Shown here: one piece after another, positions 1 through 7,288 of the stretch
Numbering within the stretch: the first letter of the stretch is position 1
How the letters are laid out: every line of letters begins with the position of its first letter
Origin: CAVOHU01 sp963843385
Lineage (GTDB): Bacteria; Acidobacteriota; Vicinamibacteria; Vicinamibacterales; JAKQTR01
Direction: 5' to 3'
Assembly: GCA_963843385.1 (NCBI GenBank)
Contig: CAWJJY010000005.1
Location: 1-64,000, forward strand
Length of the DNA stretch: 64,000 nt
The notes under the pieces: generated by a model
Database searches by the model: none
What the model was told of the DNA's origin: nothing
Seen by the model: only the letters and a program-made list of their open reading frames with translations
Translations under genes and position numbers: made by a program

Positions 1-38
1 GGCAGACACACGACGGGGACCGGGTTGAGGAGTGGCTC

Positions 39-551
39 ATGTGCATGTGGCTTCTCACCTTTCAGGACGACGGACTTCCGATCGCAGTAGGCAAGAACGA
101 CGGCGCGCGAGAGATTCCGCCGCCCGGTTTGGTGCAATACATCGAGTTGGCCCGGGGCGCGTGGACGATCGAGCCCGCTGCCAAACCGCTGGGAGTTGAG
201 GGTGGAGAGCAGCCAAAGCCGTGCGTATGGAGAGCCGTCACGGGCTGCGCGGGCGCAATGCCTTACGTCGAACACGTCAAGAAGCCGATCATCTTGGCGC
301 AGATCCGTGAGATCACTCATCCTGCCGGGTGGCAATGCGACACCTGCGGATGCGAAGAGGTTGACGGCTTCAGCTCGCTTACATGGGAGTGGCGTGAACC
401 GACTCGAGACGAGCATGCCTGGCGTCAGAGCCGCCACCCGGCCCAAGTGGCCCCGCAATCCAAAGAGAGGCCACGCTTCGGGGCGTCAACAAGATTCGCG
501 ACTACACGTCACCAGAGGTGCCGACAGCAAGCGCTTGCAGCCATTCGTTAG
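39..551 (+). CDS. Uncertain hypothetical protein
   Basis: An open frame of 170 codons starts at an ATG preceded by GAGGAG. I recognise no family. The first ~115 residues have a mixed, protein-like composition and include a Cys-rich piece (CDTCGC). The last ~50 residues are Arg/Gln/Ala-rich and read like out-of-frame high-GC sequence, so the frame may be broken or not coding. It lies left of a DUF3224 gene in the accessory stretch. Base composition is less GC-rich than most of the window. A real but degraded gene and chance are about equally likely. Confidence 0.22.
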   Translation: MCMWLLTFQDDGLPIAVGKNDGAREIPPPGLVQYIELARGAWTIEPAAKPLGVEGGEQPKPCVWRAVTGCAGAMPYVEHVKKPIILAQIREITHPAGWQCDTCGCEEVDGFSSLTWEWREPTRDEHAWRQSRHPAQVAPQSKERPRFGASTRFATTRHQRCRQQALAAIR

Positions 552-637
552 GCTGCGCCAGGCGATCGCAGTCGGCGCCTGTACACTGTCGCGCCCCCTG
601 GAGATCCTGTTTCCGATCATTTGGCCGAGGTAGAGAC

Positions 638-1036
638 ATGAAGAACGTCGCGAACTCTCGATTCACCATCAAGAGCTGGGACGAGAAGCCGTATTGCGAG
701 GGCCAGGACCTGCCAAAGCTGACTCGGGCCGCCGTCACAAAGACGTTCACCGGCGAGATCGCGGGTGAGGGGCATGCCGAATACTTGATGATGTACCTCG
801 GGGACGGCTCGGCCACGTTCGTCGGCCTCGAGCGGGTCGTCGGGCACATCGCAGGGAAAGCGGGCAGCTTCGTGCTCCAACGCGCTGGAGTATTCGAGAA
901 CGGCGTGGCGAAGGAGTCCTATATCGTCATCCCCGGCTCCGGCACGGGAGAGCTTCGGGGCTTGCGCGGCGAGGGCACGTCGGCCGTTGGGCACGGGACT
1001 GAGTATCCTCTGACGCTGAACTATGAGTTGGGTTAG
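638..1036 (+). CDS. DUF3224 family protein
   Basis: A 132-residue protein matching the DUF3224 family (small lipocalin/allene-oxide-cyclase-like barrels of unknown function). Family hallmarks are visible: an early FTIKSWDEKPY segment, the KLTRA-V-KTFTGEI strand pair, the GEGHAEYLMMY strand, and the closing GSGTGELRGLRGEG with a terminal LNYEL strand. Length is normal for the family. I chose the ATG at 638 because the family homology begins there; upstream codons in the same frame are not conserved-looking. There is no signal peptide, so it is probably cytoplasmic. It sits alone, just left of a tRNA-Leu 3' fragment. Function unknown. Confidence 0.8.
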   Translation: MKNVANSRFTIKSWDEKPYCEGQDLPKLTRAAVTKTFTGEIAGEGHAEYLMMYLGDGSATFVGLERVVGHIAGKAGSFVLQRAGVFENGVAKESYIVIPGSGTGELRGLRGEGTSAVGHGTEYPLTLNYELG

Positions 1037-1070
1037 CCTGGGTGGTGGGCCAAGCGTCTGCGTCCGAGGA

Positions 1071-1118
1071 GCTTGTGGCCGAAAGGTCGTGAAGGTTCAA
1101 ATCATCTCTTCCGCACCA
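1071..1118 (+). repeat. Degenerate tRNA-Leu 3' fragment, copy 1
   Basis: 48 bp running from the variable arm through the T-arm, acceptor strand and CCA of a tRNA-Leu gene. It matches copy 2 (1910-1957) at 44 of 48 positions. Two substitutions break T-stem pairs (GAAGG against CATCT), and no anticodon arm or 5' half lies upstream, so it is not a functional tRNA. This is the pattern left when an integrase that targets a tRNA 3' end duplicates its attachment site. Confidence 0.75.
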
Positions 1119-1309
1119 GCCTTCGCTCGCTTTCCTCTTCGATTTGGCGCGAGCTCCGGCTGGCAAGCCAGCGAAGGCTGTCGTGCTGAAGCGGCGAAGC
1201 GGCGATCGTCTCGCCGTGCCTGCGCAGCAGCCCGACTCGAGAAACGAATGAGGTAGAGAGAACAAGCGTCGAATTGCAGTGTGGGCACCGCCAGGAATGG
1301 AAAGGAACC
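1119..1309 (+). other. GC-rich palindromic spacer after tRNA fragment
   Basis: No gene. It contains an inverted repeat, agccttcgct near 1118-1127 against agcgaaggct near 1171-1180, followed by short gaagcggcgaa motifs. This resembles the GC-rich hairpin sequence that also follows the second tRNA fragment (about 2119-2180, accgaaggctgtccgccgaa). An AAAGGA ribosome-binding site for the next gene lies at its end. Confidence 0.4.
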
Positions 1310-1849
1310 ATGATTCCTCAGACTGCGATCGCGGCGACAATCGCCAGCCTGTTTGTGCTGGTCGGAACGGCCTCGGCGCAGGTGACGGCCCGACCGCTCA
1401 CGGGGTTGCCGGTTTCGAAGCTCGCGACCGTGTACGTGCTGGACGAACGCGGCCGGGAAACCAGCGGGGTGCTGCTCGGGTTCGATGCGGACTCCATCAC
1501 GGTTAGGTCGGAGGACGGAACGATTTATCGCTATCCGGTCGGCGAGGTGAGGCGCATTTCCAAGCGCGGCGATTCCCTGGTCAACGGCACCTTGATCGGC
1601 GCGGTGGTCGGCACGGCAATCGGCGTGCTCGTCGCGCACTACGTTAGCGACTTGGCCGGAGGAAAGGCAGTCGGGATCCTGGCCAACACCTGCATCTACG
1701 CGGCCGCCGGCGCCGGGATAGACGCGCTCCACCGCGGGCGAACCACGATCTACGAGGCGGGGCCGCCGGCTGGAACGGGACCGCCGCCTGCGCCGGCCGA
1801 GCGGGGCTTTCCCGGACGTATCGGATTGACGTTCACTGTCACGTGGTAG
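1310..1849 (+). CDS. Exported hypothetical protein, glycine-zipper-like
   Basis: 179 residues. Residues 1-23 form a signal peptide ending at the ASA-Q junction. A short beta-rich segment follows (VYVLDERGRETSGVLLGFDADS, then TVRSEDGTIYRYPVGEVRRI), resembling small SH3/Sm-like surface folds. Around residues 97-112 and 122-140 are two Gly/Ala-rich hydrophobic stretches of glycine-zipper type, then a Pro-rich tail. The start is set by AAAGGA seven bases upstream of the ATG. It is the only gene between the two tRNA-Leu fragments, so it may be cargo of a decayed insertion. Envelope location is inferred; function unknown. Confidence 0.6.
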   Translation: MIPQTAIAATIASLFVLVGTASAQVTARPLTGLPVSKLATVYVLDERGRETSGVLLGFDADSITVRSEDGTIYRYPVGEVRRISKRGDSLVNGTLIGAVVGTAIGVLVAHYVSDLAGGKAVGILANTCIYAAAGAGIDALHRGRTTIYEAGPPAGTGPPPAPAERGFPGRIGLTFTVTW

Positions 1850-1909
1850 GCACCGCTTCAGATTCAGTTCTTCAATGTCGCGCTGCCGCGACCGTGCTGA
1901 GCCCACAGA

Positions 1910-1957
1910 GCTCGTGGCCGCAAGGTCGTGGAGGTTCAAATCCTCTCTTCCGCACCA
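1910..1957 (+). repeat. tRNA-Leu 3' fragment, copy 2
   Basis: 48 bp: long variable arm (GGCC, gcaa loop, GGTC), T-arm GGAGG-TTCAAAT-CCTCT with all five pairs possible, acceptor CTTCCGC and ACCA. The 5' half (acceptor GCGGAAG, D-arm, anticodon arm) is absent upstream. It is better preserved than copy 1 and so probably the younger of the two attachment-site copies. The donor tRNA-Leu gene must lie outside the window. Confidence 0.8.
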
Positions 1958-1981
1958 TTCGACTCGGTCGCTGCACTCCCT

Positions 1982-2251
1982 CGCTCATGGCAGGCCACTT
2001 CTCACTCGACCGAGGCGAATGGTGTCCCGAGCGAGCTATCGTCAGTGACCGAGTCGAGGGGCACCAAGACGACGGTCTGTTTCACCGCCGATGGGCGCGA
2101 GCTTCGGCTCGGCAAGCCACCGAAGGCTGTCCGCCGAAGCCCGACGAAGCTCGAAGAGCGGAGTCGCGGCGAAGGCGGACCTCCTCCTAACGCACCCTTC
2201 CCCCGCTCATGGCAGGCCACCTCTCATCCGACCGAGGCGAAAGGTGTCCCG
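1982..2251 (+). repeat. Direct repeat pair of ~48 bp, period ~222 bp
   Basis: cgctcatggcaggccac begins both copies (1982-2029 and 2204-2251). The copies then agree through gaccgaggcgaa and ggtgtcccg with a few substitutions. Both copies are followed by related cagtgaNcgagtcgaggg motifs, so a unit of about 220 bp was duplicated. No coding function is seen. Confidence 0.7.
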
Positions 2252-2674
2252 CCAGTCCCGAGTGAGGCCACGGGCCGAATCGAGGGAAGCGGACCATCGT
2301 CAGTGAGCGAGTCGAGGGCCACCACTCGACTCAGTCGCTTCGCTCCGTCGCTCGTGGCGAGCCATTCGATTCGGCCTCGACCTTCCCCAAGGCCTCGCTA
2401 ACGGGAGGCCCTGCGTCGGTCGCGTCGCTTCTTCGCTCGTGGCGGGCCGAGACTCACCACGACGTTCGTGCAGATGCTCAGATGTCATGACGGTACCTTC
2501 TACGTTGGTCACACCGACGACGTCGCTGGTCGTGAGAAGGCCCACAATGACGGGTTCGGTTCCCGCGGCACCGCTTCCAGGCGCCCGGTTTGAGTGGTGT
2601 ACTCCGAGATCTGCACTTCTCTCCAAGCCGCCGTCAGCCGCAAACGGATCAAGCCCAGGTCCCGGGCAGCGGAA

Positions 2675-2869
2675 TCACTGTTGGCCGACGTCAGAAACGG
2701 AAAGGCCGCGGCAGATCTTGCGAGCCAGGCTGTTGCCAATCTCCGCGTGTCGGGGAATGGCTTCGACAGCTCCTGTGTTTGGGTTGGCCCAGAGGGAGTG
2801 CGAACTTCCCTCGCGTTTCAGATGACAGCCGTGCTTGCGCAGGTGTTGGAGCAGGGCACTCCGCTTCAC
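2675..2869 (-). CDS. hicA: HicA-type mRNA interferase toxin
   Basis: 64 residues, the full normal length of HicA. HicA toxins are small double-stranded-RNA-binding-fold ribonucleases that cut mRNA and are neutralised by HicB. The diagnostic pattern is present: KRSALLQHLRKHGC, then EGSSHSLW with the active-site His, then AIPRHAEIGNSLARKICRGL. Its start overlaps the end of hicB by four bases (ATGA type), so translation is coupled, with the antitoxin first. It sits in the accessory stretch near the tRNA fragments, where such modules commonly stabilise islands. Confidence 0.88.
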   Translation of the reverse strand: MKRSALLQHLRKHGCHLKREGSSHSLWANPNTGAVEAIPRHAEIGNSLARKICRGLSVSDVGQQ

Positions 2870-3096
2870 CGAACGGTCACCGTCTCGCGCTCAGCATCGG
2901 CTGGCAAGCCGCGTAGGCCTTCTTCGCGACGGTCTTCAAGAATCAGCGCAATGGCACCCGCAAGGCTCTGGCGCGCCTCTTCCTTGGTTCGACCTTGGCC
3001 GTTGGCTCCGGGAATCTCCGGGCAGTACGCGATGTGCCACTCGCCGTCACGTTCAAAGATGGCCGTGAATTCGTTGTGCATGGGCGCTTCGTACAA
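2866..3096 (-). CDS. hicB: HicB-type antitoxin
   Basis: 76 residues from the first ATG, or 71 from the ATG at 3081, where family homology (HNEFTAIFERDGEWHIAYCPE) begins; I cannot choose firmly. The partly degraded RNase-H-like HicB fold is evident: an F-E-DGEWHIAYCPEIPG strand pair, GQGRTKEEARQSLAGAIALIL helix, then an acidic tail. No C-terminal helix-turn-helix domain is visible, so this is the short HicB form, and autoregulation by it is uncertain. It is translated just ahead of hicA with a 4-bp overlap. Confidence 0.87.
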   Translation of the reverse strand: MYEAPMHNEFTAIFERDGEWHIAYCPEIPGANGQGRTKEEARQSLAGAIALILEDRREEGLRGLPADAERETVTVR

Positions 3097-3235
3097 ACTA
3101 CGATACCGCCGGACGGGGGTCGCTGTCTAACATCGGCTCGGAGCCTTCGCGCCGCCCGTCTCACGCGGTCATGTTTCCGCGGCGCGCGGTTCAGGCCGCG
3201 CGTTGGACGGAGCCTCCACAGGAGCGTGGACCAGC

Positions 3236-3469
3236 CCCTTCGAATACCTTGGTGAGAGCGACAGGGCAGGCACGATTGCCGTCGGCAAGCACACCGACCT
3301 GCTTCTCGTCGACGAGAACCCGCTCGTGAACATCGCGGCTGCGTCCAGGATTGCCGGGGTATTGATGCGCGGCCGATGGATCGGATCGGAGGAGATCCGC
3401 AAGAGGATGCACGACATCGCGGCCTCGGCTGAAGTCTCGAACGGATCACCACTGCTGAGAAAGCACTAA
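3236..3469 (+). pseudogene. Amidohydrolase C-terminal remnant
   Basis: About 78 codons match only the C-terminal end of metal-dependent imidazolonepropionase-like amidohydrolases. The tell-tale string is the return to the beta-sandwich: RAGTIAVGKHTDLLLVDENP, then AASRIAGVLMRGRWI. All metal-binding and catalytic segments of the ~400-residue family are missing upstream, where hicBA now lies. The stop codon is followed at once by an intact GC hairpin (3471-3507), so the 3' end and terminator of a former gene survive. Probably truncated by the rearrangement that brought in the accessory genes. Confidence 0.7.
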
Positions 3470-3470
3470 T

Positions 3471-3507
3471 CCCGGGGCTCACTTGCATTGAGGTCGTGAG
3501 CCCCGGG
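3471..3507 (+). terminator. GC hairpin after amidohydrolase remnant
   Basis: A perfect 12-bp stem (cccggggctcac / gtgagccccggg) with a 13-base loop, starting one base after the stop codon. A second small inverted repeat (gcgggctgaagcccacg) follows. There is no U-tract, so strength is uncertain. Confidence 0.6.
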
Positions 3508-3813
3508 CACGCGGGCTGAAGCCCACGTGCTCCATTCCTGGCGCGTACTCAACTCAACCAACCGCCGGGGTCAGAAGGACCTTTCTCCCAGCGCGTCGCG
3601 CAACCGCTTACCAAGCGCCCTGCCCTCGTCCCGGGGCCTTCGACCGGATCCCGCGCGCGTCTCAGTCGACGTCATCAGTCGACGTCATCGGCGACTCCAG
3701 ACCCGGGCGAGTGTATAGTATGGGGCCACACGCGTACCAACGGCTGCCCCGCACGCGCATCGGCCGGCGGATCCAGCCCGGGTCGTCCACTCTCGTCTGC
3801 CGTCGGGCGCGGG
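3508..3813 (+). other. Intergenic region with tandem 13-mers and kinase promoter
   Basis: No gene seen. It holds two perfect, adjacent copies of cagtcgacgtcat (3663-3675 and 3676-3688), each containing the palindrome gtcgac, immediately upstream of a candidate promoter. Position next to the promoter suggests an operator, but no regulator is encoded nearby. Confidence 0.45.
3691..3719 (+). promoter_or_regulatory. Candidate sigma70 promoter of the kinase gene
   Basis: A TATAGT -10 element at 3714-3719 lies 17 bp from a weak -35 (GCGACT, 3691-3696). The predicted start near 3726 leaves a leader of about 88 bases before the ATG at 3814. The tandem 13-mers abut the -35. Confidence 0.45.
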
Positions 3814-5741
3814 ATGAAACTCACCGCCGGATTGCGTCTCGGCCCCTACGAGATCCTCGGCCCGCTCGGCGCCGGAGGGATGGGCGAGGTGTACCGGGCC
3901 CGGGACACGCGCCTCGGTCGCGAGGTTGCAATCAAGACCGTCAACGCCCCCTACACGGAGCGCTTCGAGCGTGAGGCCCGCGCGATCTCGGCCCTCAATC
4001 ATCCGAACATCTGCACGCTCTACGACGTCGGCTCGCATGACGGCCTCGGCTACCTCGTGAAGGAACTGGTCGAGGGCGAGCCTTTGCGCGGCAGGCTCCC
4101 GTGGGCCGAAGGCGCCCGGCACGTCGCCGCGGTGTGCGACGCACTCGCCGCGGCCCACCGCAAGCACATCGTCCACCGGGACCTCAAGCCCGGCAACGTG
4201 CTGCTGACGCCGCTCGGCGTGAAGGTCATCGACTTCGGCCTCGCGAAGCAGGAGCACGTCGGCGAGTCCACCGCGCCGGCCGTGACCGCGCCGGGTTCGC
4301 TCATGGGAACCGTCACCTGCATGGCGCCGGAACAGGCCGCCGGGCAGCCGGCCGATGCCCGATCGGATCTGTGGGCGGCGGGCATGCTGTTCTTCGAACT
4401 GCTGTCGGGCCGGCTGCCGTTCCGCAGCCAGAACGCCTCTGCGATTCTCGCCGAGATCGTGGACCCCGCGCCGCTCACGCTGGAGTTCCCTCCGGGGGTG
4501 CCTCCCGAGGCCGCGCGAATCGCGGAGAAGCTGCTGTCGAAGGACGCCGCCGAACGGTATCAGCACGCCGACGACGCTGCGGTCGATCTGCGTGCGCTCC
4601 TGAAGTCGGCCTCATCGGGGCGGCAGGCCGCGACGGTCGCGTCGCAGCCGCGCCCGCGGCGGACGTTTCTGCGCTGGGCCGCGGCAGGCGCCGTGCTGCT
4701 CGCCGCCGCGGCAATCGTCGTGGCCTGGCAGTGGCGCGCGCCGAAGGTGCACGCGCCGCTGATGTCGACGGTTCCGGAGGCCAACGACTACTTTAAGCGC
4801 GCTATGCTCTTTGTCGGCACCAAGCAGGATCTGCCACGGGCTCGGCAGCTGTTGGAGAAGGCCCTCGCCCTCGATCCCCGCTTCGCCCATGCGCGTGCCT
4901 GGTACGGCTTCACCGACGTGCTCCTGATCGACTCCGGCCTCTCCAACGACACGTCCTGGCTGTATAAGGCCGAGAGCGAGTTACGGCAGGCCTTGCAGGA
5001 TGATCCGTACTCGGCGCGAGCGCACGCGTCCCTGGCGGCGTGCTATTTCTACCAGGGCCGCATGGATCTGGTGCCGGGCGAGGCGACGAAGGCCACCGAG
5101 CTGGATCCCAACGAGAAGGACGGCTGGAGCGTGCTCGCGTGGTACTACCAGTGCAGAGGTGAGTACGATCAGTCACAGGCGTTGTTCAAGCGGTTGCTCG
5201 GTATCGACCCGCTGTACTTTCCCGCGCGGGCCAATATCGGCGAGAACCTGAGGCAGATGAGAGACCCGGCGGCCTCTGTCCGCGAGCGGAGAAGATCTTC
5301 GAGCAGGGTCCGGACAACATGTTCGCGCTCGGCTTCATCGGCCTGGCCCGCCTGAATTCTGGTGAGCTGCCGGAAGCGCGCAAGGCTCTGGCCCGGGCGC
5401 GAAGTCTCGAGCCGAAGAACCTCCAGGTACGCCTGCTGTGGGCGCTGCTGCTCGCCCTGGAGGGCAAGCACGATGACGCCTTGCGGGAGATGGATCCTGA
5501 AGTGCTCAAGTGGGGCCAGCTGGGCATCGCCGCCTCGAACGTGGCCGAGTTCTACGCAGCACTCGACGATCGGGCGAAGGCCCTCGACTGGCTGGATGCG
5601 GCGGTGCGCGCGGGCGACGAGCGGGCGGAATGGTTCGAGCGCGACCCGCTGCTGGCGAGCATCCGGGGCGAACCTCGCTTCAAGCAGATTGCCGACGGCA
5701 TCAGGTTCCGGCGGGAGCAGCGAAAACACCTGGGCCGCTGA
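3814..5741 (+). CDS. Transmembrane Ser/Thr protein kinase with TPRs, frameshifted
   Basis: A Hanks-type kinase fused to a TPR sensor. The kinase domain spans residues ~10-265: glycine loop GAGGMGEV, ATP-binding Lys41 in VAIK, catalytic loop HRDLKPGN (Asp123), DFGLAK and APEQ. A single membrane helix (~285-307) places the kinase in the cytoplasm and the TPRs outside. The frame breaks near 5286: the first frame stops at 5355, while TPR homology continues one frame over (EKIFEQGPDN...) to 5741. Adding one G after 5286 restores R-E-A-E-K-I-F and a single ~642-residue protein. This is a sequencing error, a real lesion, or a slippage site. Substrates are unknown; such kinases are numerous in Acidobacteriota. 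Confidence 0.88.
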
Positions 5742-6211
5742 TGGGCCCGGTTCAAGTGATCGAGGCGCACGCCGCGGGTCCTGAGTCACTCTCAGCCGAA
5801 AGCGAGAAGCCCACGGAGACGCAACTGGAAGAGCGGTTGGCAGTACACCATGGCCGCGCTTGCGGCGACCTGCTCGTAACGTCATCATTCGCCTGACATA
5901 AATCTATAGTATTCAGCGGTCTCTTGTAGTCTTCTACGCCGCCAGCGCGTAGGAGAAGGCGCTGCCTCGCGTGCCTTCGGCCGGCCGCGACCAGAATGTC
6001 CTGCTTCTTGCGAAAGAGCGGCTGCCGGATGGGATATGATGCCCACGCTCCAGAAGTCGGATAGCGCGCGACGCTTTCGTGCCAGGACGTAGCGTCGGGA
6101 GGCGGATTGGCTGCGTCTCGCGCGTTCGATTGCTCCCAAACTGCGACCTTCCTGCGTTCGCGCTCAGGTACAGGCCACATTCGAAGTCACTCAATCATCC
6201 GGAGAGTCCCC
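5742..6211 (+). other. Intergenic region, no clear gene
   Basis: 470 bp. A 51-codon frame (5741-5896) begins in a TGATG overlap with the kinase stop and could be translationally coupled, but it has no recognisable features. An AT-richer patch lies at 5880-5930. A TATGAT element at 6035-6040, followed by GCCC, could be the -10 of the lipoprotein gene; no matching -35 is visible. Confidence 0.35.
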
Positions 6212-6568
6212 ATGCCTGTTTTCAAACGTAGCTGTGTCATTCTGCTTGTGATGGTCGCGGCAGCGTGCAACAAGGCGACCACGCCGACCGCTCCGACGAC
6301 CCCTCCCGTGGCGGCGTGTCAGTCGAACAACACCGCCACTGTGAGCTTCGAGAACAAATCCAACACCAACAGCACCTACACCATCGTCTGGGACGGGTCA
6401 ACGCGCACCACGATCGCCCCGGGACAGACCAGTTCGACCTACACCGAGGCCGCCGGGGTCCAGCACTCGTTGCAGTTCAAGTTCACCAACAGCAACAATC
6501 CTGCGTGCACGACTTCCTCGCCAACTCTGGCTCAGTGTTCCGTGCACGTATACAACTGCACCGGCTGA
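6212..6568 (+). CDS. Small secreted lipoprotein
   Basis: 118 residues. A lipoprotein signal with a charged start (MPVFKRS), hydrophobic core and lipobox VAAAC places the lipidated Cys at about residue 19. A Thr/Pro linker follows, then an ~80-residue domain with a conserved look: TVSFENKSNTNSTYTIVWDG, then TIAPGQTSSTYTEAAG, and three or four more Cys (CTTSS, QCSVHVYNC) that could form disulfides in the periplasm. I recognise no named family. The ATG at 6212 is chosen because it starts the signal peptide. Neighbours give no functional clue. Confidence 0.7.
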   Translation: MPVFKRSCVILLVMVAAACNKATTPTAPTTPPVAACQSNNTATVSFENKSNTNSTYTIVWDGSTRTTIAPGQTSSTYTEAAGVQHSLQFKFTNSNNPACTTSSPTLAQCSVHVYNCTG

Positions 6569-6730
6569 GGCAGGATCGGCGCTCTCCCTCCGTTTCTCGT
6601 CGACGGGCCGGAGGACTGCCTGGGCGGTGGTTCCCCAGACGCCGGGATCGACTATCGCCCACGGCTACGCGTTGACACGCCCGGGCGGCGGGCGTAGCCT
6701 CGGGGCAGGAAAATCAACGTCCGAAACGGG

Positions 6731-6755
6731 TCCCTGCCGCTCCACGCGGCAGGGA
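6731..6755 (+). promoter_or_regulatory. Hairpin directly upstream of cytochrome ribosome-binding site
   Basis: A perfect 10-bp stem (tccctgccgc / gcggcaggga) with a 5-base loop ends one base before the GGAGG (6757-6761) of the cytochrome gene. It may terminate transcription from the lipoprotein gene 160 bp upstream, or it may be a 5'-leader structure affecting translation. Sequence alone cannot separate these. Confidence 0.5.
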
Positions 6756-6767
6756 TGGAGGTGCGCT

Positions 6768-7277
6768 ATGTGGAAGCGGATCGTGCAAGCTGCCACCGTG
6801 GCGTTGCTCCTCGCCGCCCTGCCGCCGGCGGCGTGGGCGCAGGCCACCGTCAAGAGGATGGAGATGCGCGCCATCGCGTCTGTGAACGGCAAGGACGTCT
6901 ACCAGGCGTACTGCGCGTACTGTCATGGCGACGATCTCCGGGGCCGCGGCCCGGGTTCGGTTGGCGTGAAGATTCCACCTACCGACCTGACGACCATCGC
7001 TCTGCGAAACGGCGGCAAGTTCAGCGCGGGCGCCGTCGAGGAGAACATCAACCGCTGGAAGCGCGTGCCAAAGACCATGATGGACTTCAACGCGACCCAA
7101 CGCGCCATGAGTACCGGGCAGGACAACGAGTACTCGCTGCCAATGCCGGTGTTCGGGCCGATCTTCGCCAAGCTCTACCCTCAGGAAATCCGCGACAGGG
7201 TCGTCCGAATGGCGAACCTGGTGTCTTACATCAAGTCCAAGCAGGTGAAATCGCCCTGGCCTGACGATCCGAAGTAG
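6768..7277 (+). CDS. Periplasmic mono-heme c-type cytochrome
   Basis: 169 residues: a Sec signal peptide (1-24, cleaved after AWA), then one heme-c motif CAYCH at residues 49-53 in a typical class-I context (VYQAYCAYCHGDDLRGRGPG). The following PPTDLT and later MPVFGP match small electron-transfer cytochromes, with a Met near MP as likely sixth ligand. The C-terminal helix (RVVRMANLVSYIKSKQ) closes the fold. The start is set by GGAGG six bases upstream of the ATG. It stands alone, convergent with the VWFA gene; an electron-shuttle role for the periplasmic dehydrogenases of this region is plausible but not shown. Confidence 0.83.
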   Translation: MWKRIVQAATVALLLAALPPAAWAQATVKRMEMRAIASVNGKDVYQAYCAYCHGDDLRGRGPGSVGVKIPPTDLTTIALRNGGKFSAGAVEENINRWKRVPKTMMDFNATQRAMSTGQDNEYSLPMPVFGPIFAKLYPQEIRDRVVRMANLVSYIKSKQVKSPWPDDPK

Positions 7278-7288
7278 CGCACGAACGA

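Larger units (their letters stand above)
1850..2674 (+). other. Gene-poor tract: tRNA fragment and duplicated GC-rich repeats
   Basis: 825 bp with no convincing gene on either strand. Contents in order: tRNA-Leu fragment copy 2 (1910-1957); a ~48-bp direct repeat at 1982-2029 and 2204-2251; a second shared motif, cagtgaNcgagtcgagggNcacca, after each repeat; and a GC-rich hairpin between them (2119-2180). The repeats suggest duplication of a unit of about 220 bp beside the attachment scar. Long open frames here are shadows of the GC bias. Confidence 0.5.

Noticed and set aside
484..560. Possible integron attC site (GTTAGGC at 549-555 with a nearby palindrome gcaagcgcttgc)
   Set aside because: No matching RYYYAAC end and no L-box pairing could be found upstream, and there is no integrase or cassette array in the window.
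502..994. Minus-strand frames of 115-125 codons over the DUF3224 gene
   Set aside because: They are opposite-strand shadows of a recognised plus-strand gene and have no domain or start signal.
1910..1957. A complete tRNA-Leu gene ending here
   Set aside because: The upstream sequence has no GCGGAAG acceptor strand, D-arm or anticodon stem; only the 3' part is present.
5752..6180. 142-codon minus-strand frame in the gap after the kinase gene
   Set aside because: No ribosome-binding site, no family resemblance and an Arg/Ser-rich composition typical of GC-bias frames.
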